This document shows, piece after piece, positions 16,352 through 24,717 of a stretch of DNA of 35,874 bases. The DNA is taken from contig UCJU01000031.1 in assembly GCA_900472925.1 (NCBI GenBank), forward strand, positions 75,832-111,705, given 5' to 3'. Numbering within the stretch: position 1 is the stretch's first letter; the number at the start of each line of letters is the position of its first letter. Below the pieces are notes generated by a model. The model saw nothing but the letters and a program-made list of their open reading frames with translations, was not told the DNA's origin and did no database searches. Origin of the DNA: Hyphomicrobiales bacterium (GTDB taxonomy: Bacteria; Pseudomonadota; Alphaproteobacteria; Rhizobiales; Rhizobiaceae). A program made the position numbers and the translations under genes.

Positions 16352-16642
16352 GTGCGTATCATCTGGACAAGGCGATACCTAAAAGAGCTCGCCGCCATTG
16401 GCGACTATATAGCAGAACAAAACCCACGAGCGGCTGCTCGCGTCATCGGTCTCATTCACAGGAAGACCGGAGAACTTCTCGCATCGAACCCATTCATTGG
16501 TCGCAAAGGCGATATCGAAGGTACTCGGGAGCTTGTCATACCCGGCACGCCTTACATTGTGGCTTACAGAGTCATGGGTGACGATATTCAGGTTCTATTC
16601 GTGCAGCATGGCGCGCGAGAATGGCCCCGCGAGATCTATTGA
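16352..16642 (+). CDS. ParE/RelE-family toxin
   Basis: Toxin of 96 residues of the ParE/RelE superfamily (PF05016). The N-terminus VRIIWTRRYLKELAAIGDYI and the helices with NPRAAARVIGLIH, then SNPFIGRKGDI, PGTPYIVAYRV and VLFVQHGAREWP are all diagnostic. ParE members poison DNA gyrase; RelE members cut ribosome-bound mRNA. The sequence favours ParE, but target assignment from sequence is not secure. The start is the GTG at 16352, six bases after the antitoxin stop, with no strong ribosome site of its own, so it probably relies on coupling. The stop is 11 bases from the convergent SorC-type gene, with no terminator hairpin in between. Confidence 0.88.
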   Translation: MRIIWTRRYLKELAAIGDYIAEQNPRAAARVIGLIHRKTGELLASNPFIGRKGDIEGTRELVIPGTPYIVAYRVMGDDIQVLFVQHGAREWPREIY

Positions 16643-16653
16643 ATATCCGCCCT

Positions 16654-17643
16654 TTAGCTTTCCACCAACTCCAGCAACGCCCGCGCCGCTGCCTCATCCG
16701 TAATCAGCGTATTGCAGCCGATGCGGTTGATGGTGGCGCGGATGGCGGTGGCGCGGTGGGCGCCACCGGAGGCGAGAACGATGTGACGGGCCTTTTTCAG
16801 CGTGTCGAGGCCAATCGCCATGGCGCGCTGGTTGATGGGGTGATCGACCGAGCGTCCCTGCGCATCAATGAAGTTGAACATGGTGTCGCAGACGCAGCCT
16901 GCCGCCACCAGTTCGTCATGGGTCTGCTTGGAAATGAAGCCTTCCGACAGGGACGTCGAATGCGGCCCTATATCGCCGCAGCTCACGATGGCAAGGTCGA
17001 GATTTTCGGCCAGTTCGAACAGCGTGTTGAGGCCGCATTTTTCGATCAGGGCGCGGCGGGTTTCTTCCGAATCCACCAGCAGCGGCGCGAGGAACATGTA
17101 GCATTCCGCTCCCAGCGCGCTGGCCAGCCGCCAGGTGTAATCAAGCGGATTGGTCTGGTGGACGGCGACGATCCCGCCCAGAAGCGAAACGACCTTGCAG
17201 TTTTCCCGCCGAGGAGGGCGGAAGCTGGAGAGCGATGCCGTCATGGTGCGGCCCCAGCCGACGCCTATGGTGGCATTGTCGGGCACGGCTTCCGACAGGA
17301 ACTGACCGAGGGCAAGACCCACAGCCTTGGCGATGTCTTCCGCTTTTGCAGATGCGGAGGGAATGATGATCGCCTCATCCAGGCCGTAGGCAGCCTCCAG
17401 CTTGATGGCGAGTTCGACGTAATCCTCGATGCCCTCATTGATCCAGATCTGCACCTCGGATCGTTTCATAGCCTCGTCCAAGAGACGGATGACGGTAGAC
17501 CGACTGATGCCGAGTTTTTCCGCCACGTCCTTCTGCGTCATGCCCTGATTGTAATAGAGCCACGCGGCCCTGAGCCGCAGGGATGCGGCTTCAGAATAGG
17601 CTGTGTGGGTGTCTCTTCGCAGTTTCGCCACTGTTTTCGCCAT
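16654..17643 (-). CDS. SorC/DeoR-family sugar-binding transcriptional regulator
   Basis: Regulator of 329 residues, second SorC-type protein in the window and not closely similar to the first. The helix-turn-helix lies at about 25-60 (NQGMTQKDVAEKLGISRSTVIR). The SorC sugar-binding domain follows, with VGWGRTMTASLSSF, VSLLGGIVAV and SCGDIGPHSTSL. It is divergently oriented from transaldolase, 198 bases away, which suggests control of tal or of its own expression by a pentose-phosphate-pathway metabolite. ATG at 17643, with GGAGG 12 bases upstream. A TTGCGCAA palindrome in the gap is a candidate site. The convergent toxin gene ends just beyond its stop. Confidence 0.9.
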   Translation of the reverse strand: MAKTVAKLRRDTHTAYSEAASLRLRAAWLYYNQGMTQKDVAEKLGISRSTVIRLLDEAMKRSEVQIWINEGIEDYVELAIKLEAAYGLDEAIIIPSASAKAEDIAKAVGLALGQFLSEAVPDNATIGVGWGRTMTASLSSFRPPRRENCKVVSLLGGIVAVHQTNPLDYTWRLASALGAECYMFLAPLLVDSEETRRALIEKCGLNTLFELAENLDLAIVSCGDIGPHSTSLSEGFISKQTHDELVAAGCVCDTMFNFIDAQGRSVDHPINQRAMAIGLDTLKKARHIVLASGGAHRATAIRATINRIGCNTLITDEAAARALLELVES

Positions 17644-17693
17644 GCTTGGAGGAAGCCTCCACTATGGCAGGCGTGAAACTTATGTCAATTGCA

Positions 17694-17736
17694 TTGCGCA
17701 AATGTCTTGACTTTGGGATTGGCGCCGCGCGATACT
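17694..17736 (+). promoter_or_regulatory. Candidate tal promoter with adjoining palindrome
   Basis: TTGACT (17707-17712) and GATACT (17731-17736) with 18-base spacing form a sigma-70-like promoter about 105 bases before tal. Directly upstream, TTGCGCAA at 17694-17701 is a perfect palindrome that could be a regulator site for the divergent SorC-type protein. Confidence 0.4.
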
Positions 17737-17841
17737 TAACGATGAAAAAACAGCTTGGTTCCGGCATCGCGCGCAAGCAGGCGAAGGCAGGAACGAAACC
17801 CGGCTGAAACGGTTTTCCAGAGATGACGAGGATCAATCAGC

Positions 17842-18798
17842 ATGACTTCCAAACTTGACCAACTTCGCAAAATCACGACGGTTGTTGCCGATACCGGCGA
17901 TATCGAGGCCGTCGCGCGCCTGAAGCCGGTGGATTGCACCACAAATCCGTCTATCATCCTGAAGGCGCTCGGCACGCCGATGTTTGCCGACACCGTGAAA
18001 GAAGCCGTTTCCTGGGGTAAAAAGCAGGGTGGTGACTCCGACGCCGTGGTCGGCGCTATCGCGGACCGTCTGGCCATCTCTGTCGGTGCAAAGCTTGTCG
18101 AACTCGTTCCGGGCCGTGTGTCGACCGAAGTCGACGCCGACCTTTCCTTCGATACAAAGGCGTCTGTAGCCAAGGCCCACCAGATCATCGCCGGTTACAA
18201 GGACCGCGGTATCGAGCGTGATCGTATTCTCATCAAGCTCGCCTCGACATGGGAAGGCATTAAGGCCGCTGAAATTCTCCAGGCCGAAGGCATCGATTGC
18301 AATCTGACGCTGCTGTTCTCGCAGGCGCAGGCCATCGCCTGTGCGGAAGCCAAAGCTTTCCTTATCTCGCCTTTCGTCGGTCGTATTCTCGATTGGTACA
18401 AGAAGTCCACCGGCGAAGACTACACCGCAGAAACCGATCCGGGCGTCGTGTCCGTTCGCAAGATCTACAATTATTACAAGGCCAACGGCATTGCGACCGT
18501 CGTCATGGGTGCGTCGTTCCGCAATGTCGGCGAGATCGAAGCGCTGGCTGGTTGCGACCGCCTGACCATCAGCCCGGCGCTGCTGGAAGAGCTGGACAAG
18601 GATACCGGCACGCTGGAGCGCAAGCTGTCTGCTGACGATGCCAAGGCTGAGCCATTGCAGTCTCTCGATGAAAAGGCTTTCCGCTGGCACTTGAACGAAG
18701 ACGCCATGGCAACGGAAAAGCTGTCGGAAGGTATTCGTCAGTTTGCCAAGGATCTCGAATCCCTGCGCGGCATTATTCGCAAGCAACTGGCAGCCTGA
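17842..18798 (+). CDS. tal: Transaldolase
   Basis: Transaldolase of 318 residues, the E. coli TalB type and length. It transfers dihydroxyacetone from sedoheptulose 7-phosphate to glyceraldehyde 3-phosphate in the non-oxidative pentose phosphate pathway. The Schiff-base lysine is Lys132 in [11 protein letters not shown], at the same number as in E. coli TalB, and Asp17 (VVADTGD) matches the known catalytic Asp17. The CTTNPSI loop is also conserved. ATG at 17842 follows GACGAGGATC. The neighbour is a divergent SorC-type regulator, and the polyol operon with a pentulose kinase is about 6 kb away, so the enzyme could process that operon's product; general carbon metabolism is enough to explain it. 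Confidence 0.97.
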   Translation: MTSKLDQLRKITTVVADTGDIEAVARLKPVDCTTNPSIILKALGTPMFADTVKEAVSWGKKQGGDSDAVVGAIADRLAISVGAKLVELVPGRVSTEVDADLSFDTKASVAKAHQIIAGYKDRGIERDRILIKLASTWEGIKAAEILQAEGIDCNLTLLFSQAQAIACAEAKAFLISPFVGRILDWYKKSTGEDYTAETDPGVVSVRKIYNYYKANGIATVVMGASFRNVGEIEALAGCDRLTISPALLEELDKDTGTLERKLSADDAKAEPLQSLDEKAFRWHLNEDAMATEKLSEGIRQFAKDLESLRGIIRKQLAA

Positions 18799-18855
18799 AA
18801 AATTCTGGAACCTTCGTGATAGTTGGTCGTTATTAAATTATACGACCTCCAGTCA

Positions 18856-18892
18856 AGAAAACGCGATCGGTCCCCTGCCGGTCGCGTTTTCT
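18856..18892. terminator. Bidirectional terminator between tal and the IclR gene
   Basis: A 15-base stem (AGAAAACGCGATCGG against CCGGTCGCGTTTTCT, one T-G wobble) with a 7-base loop. A-rich left and T-rich right arms allow termination in both directions. Its right end overlaps the first two bases of the IclR stop codon. Confidence 0.8.
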
Positions 18893-19658
18893 ATTGTCCG
18901 GCAGCAACACCGGAAATCTTGCGGGCAGCATCACGGATAAGCTCGATGCAATCATCGGCACTCGGCGCATCGCTGTTCAGCGGCGTGATGTAGGGGCAGG
19001 TGACAACCGCAAGCGCCGTTCCATCCAGCGTCAGGATCGGCGAGGAAATATTGCGAACGCCAGCGGTTTGAAGGCTGTTCATGCTCTCGTATCCGTCAGC
19101 CCTGATCTGCGCCAGGCGTTCAAGCAGTCCTTCCGGCACCGATGTCTCGTCACCGCCACGGATCTGCTCTGCAATCATGATTTCGCGTTGCGCATCGGTC
19201 TGAAACGCCAGTAGCACATGGCCGGAACCAGTGTTGAACAGGCTCATCTGCGCCCCAACGCGGATCGACAAGGCCCAATAGGTGGACGAATCCTGCTGCG
19301 CAATCACCGCTACGACGCCGCGATCGTAAACTGCCAGATGGCAGGCCTGCCTTGCGCTGTTGGAAAACTCCCGCATGACGGGGGCGGCAAAGGAAACCAG
19401 CCTGCGCAGCGGCGCGTGAAAATGCGCAAGGCCGAACATTTTCAAGGTCAGAAAAAACCGGTCGCCATCCTGCCGCTGCACGTAACCGCGCCGCACCAAC
19501 CGGTCGAGCATGCGGTAAAACTCATTCGGGCTTTTGCCGATGGCCTTGGCGATTTCCACCTGTGTCAGGCCGCCATCCGTGCTGGCCAGGAGTTCGAGAA
19601 TATCCAGACCCTTGTCCAGGGCAGGCGCGCGGTATTTATCGCTGTCGTCTTCGATCAT
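18891..19658 (-). CDS. IclR-family transcriptional regulator
   Basis: Regulator of 255 residues. The N-terminal winged helix-turn-helix spans about residues 12-70 (ALDKGLDILELLA, GLTQVEIAKAIGKSPNEFYRMLDRL, then the wing RRGYVQRQDGDRFFLT). The C-terminal effector domain runs about 80-250, with the FNTGSGHVLLAF segment typical of the ligand pocket. The ATG at 19658 follows AGAGG. It is divergent from a short-chain dehydrogenase across 134 bases containing a 23-base imperfect palindrome over the dehydrogenase -10, so it most likely controls that gene and itself. IclR effectors are usually small organic acids or aromatic compounds. Confidence 0.92.
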   Translation of the reverse strand: MIEDDSDKYRAPALDKGLDILELLASTDGGLTQVEIAKAIGKSPNEFYRMLDRLVRRGYVQRQDGDRFFLTLKMFGLAHFHAPLRRLVSFAAPVMREFSNSARQACHLAVYDRGVVAVIAQQDSSTYWALSIRVGAQMSLFNTGSGHVLLAFQTDAQREIMIAEQIRGGDETSVPEGLLERLAQIRADGYESMNSLQTAGVRNISSPILTLDGTALAVVTCPYITPLNSDAPSADDCIELIRDAARKISGVAAGQ

Positions 19659-19703
19659 CGGACCTCTGCATGGCCACGGCGAACACGCCGCAACCGGGTT
19701 GAC

Positions 19704-19734
19704 TTGACGCCATATAAATACACTGTTTACATAT
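19704..19734 (+). promoter_or_regulatory. Candidate SDR promoter overlapped by IclR operator palindrome
   Basis: TTGACG (19704-19709) and TTACAT (19727-19732), 17 bases apart, form a candidate promoter. Overlapping it, 19712-19734 is an imperfect 23-base palindrome: ATATAAATACA, one base, then TGTTTACATAT, with 8 of 11 arm positions paired. IclR binding here would cover the spacer and -10, predicting repression. Confidence 0.5.
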
Positions 19735-19792
19735 GAATTGTCGATCCATATTCGGCGTGGGCACGTGCCCTTTGGGCGAGAGGAGAAAGACC

Positions 19793-20524
19793 ATGGCGCA
19801 GGATTTTACCGGCCAGACAGTCGTCATTACCGCTGCGGGGCAGGGCATTGGCCGTGCTACGGCGGAACGGTTCATTGAACTCGGCGCGCGTGTCGTCGCA
19901 ACCGATATCAACGAGGCGTCGCTTGCCACTCTGGCACATGCGCAAACCCGTGTCCTCAACGTTCTCGATGGTGATGCCGTCAAGGCCTTTGCATCAGACA
20001 TCGGCCACGCCGATGTGCTGTTCAACTGTGCGGGCTTCGTGCACTCCGGCACGATCCTCGATTGCGAAGAGAAAGACTGGGACTTTTCGTTCGATCTTAA
20101 CGTCAAGGCCATGTATCGCACCTGCCGCGCCTTTCTTCCCGCCATGCTGGACAAGGGTAAGGGTGCCATCGTCAACATGTCGTCGGTCGCTTCAAGCGTG
20201 AAGGGCGTGCCGAACCGCTTTGCCTATACGGCGTCCAAAGCGGCGGTCATCGGGCTGACCAAATCCATCGCTTCCGATTTTGTCACCAAGGGCATCCGCT
20301 GCAACGCCATCTGCCCCGGCACTGTGGATAGCCCGTCTCTGCATGAACGTCTGCGCGCAACCGGCAATTATGAGCAGGCGCTTGCCGATTTCATCGCCCG
20401 CCAACCCATGGGCCGCATTGCCAAAGCAGAAGAAATCGCAGCGCTGGTCACCTATCTGGCGTCGGATGAAGCGGGTTTTACCACCGGGCAGGCGCATGTG
20501 ATTGACGGCGGTTGGACGGCGTAA
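19793..20524 (+). CDS. Short-chain dehydrogenase/reductase, DHRS6/BDH2-like
   Basis: Classical NAD(P)-dependent SDR of 243 residues. Cofactor motif TAAGQGIG lies at about 14-21, and Asp in ATDIN suggests NAD(H) preference. Catalytic residues are Ser131, Tyr145 and Lys149 (YTASK). Long segments such as LDCEEKDWDFS and NMSSVASSVKGV match, from memory, animal DHRS6/BDH2, including arginines at Tyr-3 (Arg142) and in HERLRA and MGRIA, equivalents of the carboxylate-binding arginines in the human enzyme. Bacterial relatives include 2-keto-3-deoxy-L-fuconate dehydrogenases. The substrate is therefore probably a hydroxy or keto acid. ATG at 19793 follows GAGAGGAGAAAG. Divergent IclR regulator upstream; a terminator follows. 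Confidence 0.9.
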   Translation: MAQDFTGQTVVITAAGQGIGRATAERFIELGARVVATDINEASLATLAHAQTRVLNVLDGDAVKAFASDIGHADVLFNCAGFVHSGTILDCEEKDWDFSFDLNVKAMYRTCRAFLPAMLDKGKGAIVNMSSVASSVKGVPNRFAYTASKAAVIGLTKSIASDFVTKGIRCNAICPGTVDSPSLHERLRATGNYEQALADFIARQPMGRIAKAEEIAALVTYLASDEAGFTTGQAHVIDGGWTA

Positions 20525-20596
20525 ACGCCAACGCCATCTTTGCCGTCATGTTCTTTCGGCCAAGGTCGTCATGAGGCAAGCAGTGGTGAGGCAACA

Positions 20597-20627
20597 AAAA
20601 ACGGCGGACCCTGCGGCCCGCCGTTTT
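20597..20627. terminator. Bidirectional terminator after the SDR gene
   Basis: ACGGCGGACC and GGCCCGCCGT form a 10-base stem (one mismatch) with a CTGC loop, flanked by an A-run on the left and TTTT on the right. It separates the SDR gene from the convergent DUF1328 gene and can serve both. Confidence 0.8.
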
Positions 20628-20644
20628 CCGTCATAGTCTTTCGC

Positions 20645-20818
20645 TTAGAGGATAGCCTGTCCAGCCATCAGTGCCAGCACCAGGAAGATCACGAAGACCA
20701 CCACGGCGATAAAGAACAGAATACGGGCGATGCCCGCTGTCGCCGCCGAAATGCCAGTGAAGCCGAATACACCGGCAATCAGCGAAACTACGAAAAATAT
20801 AAGAGCCCACTTCAGCAT
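20645..20818 (-). CDS. DUF1328 small membrane protein
   Basis: A 57-residue protein of the DUF1328/YtjA family (PF07043), function unknown. It starts [20 protein letters not shown] and has two hydrophobic helices separated by the conserved [15 protein letters not shown] segment. The ATG at 20818 has AGAGGAACGG just upstream; a longer in-frame reading adds a hydrophilic 13-residue N-terminus absent from the family and is rejected. Family members in Proteobacteria are often found among stress-related small membrane proteins. It stands alone between the SDR terminator and sitD. Confidence 0.88.
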   Translation of the reverse strand: MLKWALIFFVVSLIAGVFGFTGISAATAGIARILFFIAVVVFVIFLVLALMAGQAIL

Positions 20819-20926
20819 GGCCGTTCCTCTTGCGTCAATTGATGCGGTCGAACGCACACGCCATCGACCTGCACATATTGACGCAGATCGCGCCCCTATT
20901 GTTCCGAAGATTCTGAAATAATCTTT

Positions 20927-21799
20927 TCAATTGCGCACAATTGTCTTTGAAATCGCATTTTCGACCCTGTTGGTCGCGCGCGTCTTCAGTGTGGTACGTA
21001 AAAACGCCAGAACGAACAGGGCTGTCATCACCAGAACGATGGTCGGAGCGGGTGCGCTATCGATCAGGAAACTGGCCCAGATGCCTGTCACCGATGAAAA
21101 AACAGCGATGATGACGGCGACAATCAACATGCTGGAAAAGCGCCGCGTCAGCAGAAAGGCAATGGCACCGGGTGCGACAAGCATGGCAACGGAAAGAATG
21201 ATGCCGATGGCCTGCAACGCCCCAACGACCGTCAGCGACAGCACCGCCAGCAATCCGTAATGCAGCAGGCGCACCGGCAGGCCGATGGCCTTGGCATGCT
21301 GCGCATCGAAGGCATGAACCAGCAGATCCTTGCGCAGTATGACGAGAAACAGGGTGGCTGCCAGTGCAATCAGGCCGGTTTCGATGATGTCGCCCATGGC
21401 AACGCCCAGCATGTCGCCAAACAGAATATGATCCAGATGGACATCGCTCTGGACCTTCACATAGAGCACCAGCCCCAGACCGAACATGCCGGAAAAGACG
21501 ATGCCGAGAACGGTATCTTCCTTGATACGGCTGTTTTCCTTGAGAAAGCCGGTGCCGAGCGCGCAGATCATGCCCGCAACAAAGGCGCCAATCGAGAAGG
21601 GAATGCCGACGATATAGGCGATGACGACGCCCGGCAGAACGGCGTGGGACACCGCATCTCCCATCAGCGACCAGCCCTTCAGCACCAGAATGCACGACAG
21701 CATCGCCATCGGTACCGCAATCATCAGCGTGATAACGAAGGCATATTGCATGAAGGGCAGTTGAAACGGCAGGATCGCCAGTTGCAGGTTCTCGCTCAT
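20927..21799 (-). CDS. sitD: Manganese/iron ABC transporter permease
   Basis: ABC-3 family permease of 290 residues, second membrane subunit of a SitABCD/YfeABCD-type importer for Mn(II) and Fe(II). It has about eight hydrophobic segments and the family signature LKGWSLMGDAVSHAVLPGVV (about residues 41-60), which is nearly repeated in sitC. VGALQAIGIILSVAMLVAPGA is the second conserved block. It is the last gene of a four-gene minus-strand operon; its ATG overlaps the sitC stop by four bases. The C-terminal tail is basic (TTLKTRATNRVENAISKTIV). Confidence 0.93.
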   Translation of the reverse strand: MSENLQLAILPFQLPFMQYAFVITLMIAVPMAMLSCILVLKGWSLMGDAVSHAVLPGVVIAYIVGIPFSIGAFVAGMICALGTGFLKENSRIKEDTVLGIVFSGMFGLGLVLYVKVQSDVHLDHILFGDMLGVAMGDIIETGLIALAATLFLVILRKDLLVHAFDAQHAKAIGLPVRLLHYGLLAVLSLTVVGALQAIGIILSVAMLVAPGAIAFLLTRRFSSMLIVAVIIAVFSSVTGIWASFLIDSAPAPTIVLVMTALFVLAFLRTTLKTRATNRVENAISKTIVRN

Positions 21800-22656
21800 G
21801 GCGTCGTTTCCAATGCTGCCTTGGCCTTGGCGCGCGATGCGAGATAGCCGTGCTTGGGGGCAAAGACGAAGGCGGTCAGGAAGATCAGCGTTTGCAGCAC
21901 CACGATGATGCCGCCGGTAGCGCCGTCGAGGAAGTAGCTGAGATAAGCGCCGACGAAACTCGTGCCAGCGCCGATGCCGAAGCTCATGCCGATCAACCGT
22001 TCGAAACGGTCCGTCAGCAGATAGGCCGTCGCCCCCGGCGTCACCACCATGGCGACGACCAGAAACGCACCGACCGTTTGCAAGGCAGCAACGGTCGAGG
22101 CAGCCAGCAGGGTGAAGAAGATGATTTTCAGAAGTTCGGGGTTGAGGCCCACGGTGCGGGCGTGGTTTTCATCGAAAAACACCACCATGAAATCCCGCCA
22201 CTTCACGGAAAGAACCAACAGGCTGATACCGCCGATCAGCGCCAGTTGAATGGTGTCTTCCGGGGTAATCGCCAGAATATTTCCGAGCACGATGGTCTGA
22301 ATGTTGATGGAGGTCGGCGATAGCGACACCATAAAAAGGCCAAGGCCGAAAAACGAGGTGAAGATCAGACCGATGATCGCATCTTCCTTCAACCGTGTCT
22401 TCTGGTTCAGAAACAGCATCGAGCCTGCCGCCAAGCCACCGGAAATGAAAGCGCCGAGCGAAAAGGGCATGCCCAGCATATAGGCGCCCGCGACACCCGG
22501 CACGATGGCATGGGACAGCGCATCGCCGATCAGCGACCAGCCCTTCAGCATCAGATAGGACGACAGAAAACCACAGACGCCACCCACGAGAGCGCTGACC
22601 CAGATCGCGTTCAGCATGTAGGAATAGGTGAAGGGCTCGAGAACGGTCTCAATCAT
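21796..22656 (-). CDS. sitC: Manganese/iron ABC transporter permease
   Basis: ABC-3 family permease of 286 residues, paralogous to sitD. It begins [20 protein letters not shown], carries [20 protein letters not shown] (about residues 38-57) and the matching [21 protein letters not shown] block, and ends with a short Lys/Ala-rich cytoplasmic tail. Together with sitD it forms the metal channel. Its start overlaps the sitB stop by eight bases and its stop overlaps sitD, so translation is coupled along the operon. Confidence 0.94.
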   Translation of the reverse strand: MIETVLEPFTYSYMLNAIWVSALVGGVCGFLSSYLMLKGWSLIGDALSHAIVPGVAGAYMLGMPFSLGAFISGGLAAGSMLFLNQKTRLKEDAIIGLIFTSFFGLGLFMVSLSPTSINIQTIVLGNILAITPEDTIQLALIGGISLLVLSVKWRDFMVVFFDENHARTVGLNPELLKIIFFTLLAASTVAALQTVGAFLVVAMVVTPGATAYLLTDRFERLIGMSFGIGAGTSFVGAYLSYFLDGATGGIIVVLQTLIFLTAFVFAPKHGYLASRAKAKAALETTP

Positions 22657-23539
22657 GGCTCTTCACTTTCGGTGTCGCGGTGGCTGTCCCGTCCTTGCTG
22701 TAGATCACGAAGGGCCGCTCGTCGTCGGTGATGACCTTGACGCGGCGCGTGTCGGCATCGTCATGCAGATCGGCGCCGCCAAGAATGAAGTGACGCAGAC
22801 TGCCGCCAAAGGCTTTTTGCAGGTTTTCTTCCGTGAAGGTATCTTCAGTCCTGCCAGAGGCGATTACGGTGCCCTTGACGAAAACCGCCCGGTCGCAAAA
22901 ATCCGGTACGCTGCCGAGATTGTGGGTGGAGACCAGCATGATGCGGCCCTCATCACGCAGCGCCTTGAGCAGCGTGACGATCTGCTCTTCGGTGTTCACG
23001 TCGACGCCGGTAAAAGGTTCGTCCAGCAAAATGACCTGGCCTTCCTGCGCCAAGGCGCGGGCCAGAAACACCCGCTTCTTCTGCCCACCGGAGAGTTCGC
23101 CGATTTGGCGCTTGCGGTAATCCGCCATGTTGACGCGGGAAAGCGCCTCATCAACCATCTGGTGGTCGCGCTTGGAAGGGATGCGCAGGAAATTCATATG
23201 GCCGTAGCGGCCCATCATCACCACGTCTTCCACCAGAACCGGAAAGCTCCAGTCCACCTCTTCGGCCTGCGGAACATAGGCGACGAGGTTCTTTTTCAGC
23301 GCATCGCGGGCGGGTACACCGAAGATTGATACAGTTCCCGCCGCCAGCGGTATGAACCCCATGATGGCCTTGAAGATGGTGGATTTGCCAGCGCCGTTGA
23401 CGCCGACAAGGGCGGTTATGGTGCCGCGGGGAATGGAGAAGCTGGCGCTGCGCAGGGCCGTGTGGCCGTTGCGGTAGGTCACGGTCACATCATCGACGCT
23501 TAAGCCTGTCTCCGCGCCCTTTCGCTTTCCCATCATCAT
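22649..23539 (-). CDS. sitB: Manganese/iron ABC transporter ATP-binding protein
   Basis: ATPase of 296 residues for the SitABCD importer. Walker [10 protein letters not shown] (46-54), signature LSGGQ (149-153), and Walker B VILLDEP with Asp173 and Glu174 are all intact. About 50 residues after the core form a C-terminal extension ([18 protein letters not shown] onward) of the kind seen in YfeB/SitB relatives. The N-terminus has three consecutive methionines, so the exact start could be 23539, 23536 or 23533; the first overlaps the sitA stop by four bases. Confidence 0.94.
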   Translation of the reverse strand: MMMGKRKGAETGLSVDDVTVTYRNGHTALRSASFSIPRGTITALVGVNGAGKSTIFKAIMGFIPLAAGTVSIFGVPARDALKKNLVAYVPQAEEVDWSFPVLVEDVVMMGRYGHMNFLRIPSKRDHQMVDEALSRVNMADYRKRQIGELSGGQKKRVFLARALAQEGQVILLDEPFTGVDVNTEEQIVTLLKALRDEGRIMLVSTHNLGSVPDFCDRAVFVKGTVIASGRTEDTFTEENLQKAFGGSLRHFILGGADLHDDADTRRVKVITDDERPFVIYSKDGTATATPKVKSHD

Positions 23540-24426
23540 TTGGAAAGGCCTTTCACAATGGTTTCCGTGGTCACGCGCAAGAGGTCGAGATAGGTCGGCA
23601 CCGGGCCGTCGGCTTCGCTCAGCGAATCCACATACAGGATGCCGCCATAGGCCGCGCCGGTTTCCTTGGCCACCTGCTTGGCCGGGTCGGGAGAGACCGT
23701 GCTTTCGCTGAAAATGACCTGAATCTTATGCTCTCGCATCGCATCGATCACGCCACGCACCTGCTGCGGCGTGCCCTGGCTGTCGGCATTCACAGGCCAC
23801 AGGAACAGCTCCTTCAGCCCGAAATCGCGGGCGAGGTAGGAAAACGCGCCCTCGCTCGTGACCAGCCAGCGCTTGTTCTCCGGCAGTGCAGCGATGGCGT
23901 CGCGCATCGGCTGTATCTCGTGTCTGATCTTGTCGGAATAGGCCTTGGCATTGGCGGCGTAGAGATCGGCATGCTCAGGGTCGATCTGTGTCAGGGCCTT
24001 GCGGATGTTCTCGACATAGATGAGAGCATTGTCTGGAGACATCCAGGCATGCGGGTTGGGCTTGCCCTGATAGGCACCGCCGCTGATCGACATCGGTGTC
24101 ACGCCATCGCTGACCGTCACATTCGGCACGTCGGCAAGGTTGGCCAGAAATTTCTGAAACCACAATTCCAGATTGAGCCCGTTCCACAGGACGAGATTGG
24201 CGTTGCGGGCTTTGAGAATATCACGCGGGGTGGGTTGATAGTTGTGGATCTCGGCGCCAGCCTTGGTGATGCTGTCTACCTCGGCTGCATCACCCGCCAC
24301 ATTGCGCGCCATGTCGGCGATAATGGTGAAGGTCGTCACGACCTTTGGCTTGTCAGCTGCCATCGCTGAAAAAGGCAGGAAGAATGCCGCTGCGGCCAGG
24401 ATTTTGCGAAGTGTCGATACTGTCAT
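23536..24426 (-). CDS. sitA: Manganese/iron ABC transporter substrate-binding protein
   Basis: Periplasmic metal-binding protein of 296 residues, cluster A-I (SitA/YfeA/ZnuA type). Residues 1-23 are a signal peptide ending AMA. Metal ligands expected for the Mn/Fe subgroup are present as His61 (EIHNYQPT), His126 (NPHAWMS), Glu192 (TSEGAF) and Asp267 (YVDSLS). It lacks the His-rich loop typical of zinc-specific ZnuA proteins, which supports Mn/Fe. It is the first gene of sitABCD. The promoter region carries two copies of a 17-base palindrome, as expected for Mur (manganese-responsive Fur) control in rhizobia. AGGAG lies 11 bases before the ATG. Confidence 0.94.
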   Translation of the reverse strand: MTVSTLRKILAAAAFFLPFSAMAADKPKVVTTFTIIADMARNVAGDAAEVDSITKAGAEIHNYQPTPRDILKARNANLVLWNGLNLELWFQKFLANLADVPNVTVSDGVTPMSISGGAYQGKPNPHAWMSPDNALIYVENIRKALTQIDPEHADLYAANAKAYSDKIRHEIQPMRDAIAALPENKRWLVTSEGAFSYLARDFGLKELFLWPVNADSQGTPQQVRGVIDAMREHKIQVIFSESTVSPDPAKQVAKETGAAYGGILYVDSLSEADGPVPTYLDLLRVTTETIVKGLSK

Positions 24427-24444
24427 CGCCCGATCAAACTCCTA

Positions 24445-24461
24445 ATGCGATTAATTCGCAA
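24445..24461. promoter_or_regulatory. Candidate Mur box 1, sitA-proximal
   Basis: ATGCGATTAATTCGCAA is an imperfect 17-base palindrome (arms related to TTGCGAAT/ATTCGCAA) lying 19-35 bases before the sitA start codon, probably in the leader. It resembles the second copy at 24500-24516 in the same spacing of half-sites. Confidence 0.6.
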
Positions 24462-24488
24462 TATCAATCTGGGAGTAAACATCGTGCT

Positions 24489-24494
24489 TGTCAA
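24489..24494 (-). promoter_or_regulatory. Candidate -35 of the sitA promoter
   Basis: On the minus strand this reads TTGACA, a perfect -35 hexamer, between the two Mur-box-like palindromes. The -10 is unclear; CAGATT 17 bases downstream is the best spaced but a poor match. Confidence 0.5.
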
Positions 24495-24499
24495 CGCTA

Positions 24500-24516
24500 T
24501 TGCAAATCATTCGCAA
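24500..24516. promoter_or_regulatory. Candidate Mur box 2, sitA-distal
   Basis: TTGCAAATCATTCGCAA is a 17-base palindrome with only two unpaired arm positions. It lies just upstream of the TTGACA -35 and is centred 55 bases from the proximal copy. Two sites around one promoter is the arrangement known for Mur-regulated sit operons in rhizobia. Confidence 0.65.
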
Positions 24517-24717
24517 AAAATAAATGTGGGGTCTTTGTCGCGGAGTCCAAAAATGGTCCACCCGCGGCGTCGGATTCTTGCCTGAGTTAAATCTTCTTCA
24601 ACAACAACACGTCAGAATTGATCCATGCACGTCAGCAGTTCTGCTGCTCTTGCGCTCGATATCGCTTGTCAGTCAGGCTGCCATGGCGTCTTCGGTTGAT
24701 AGGCATGAAACGGGGTA

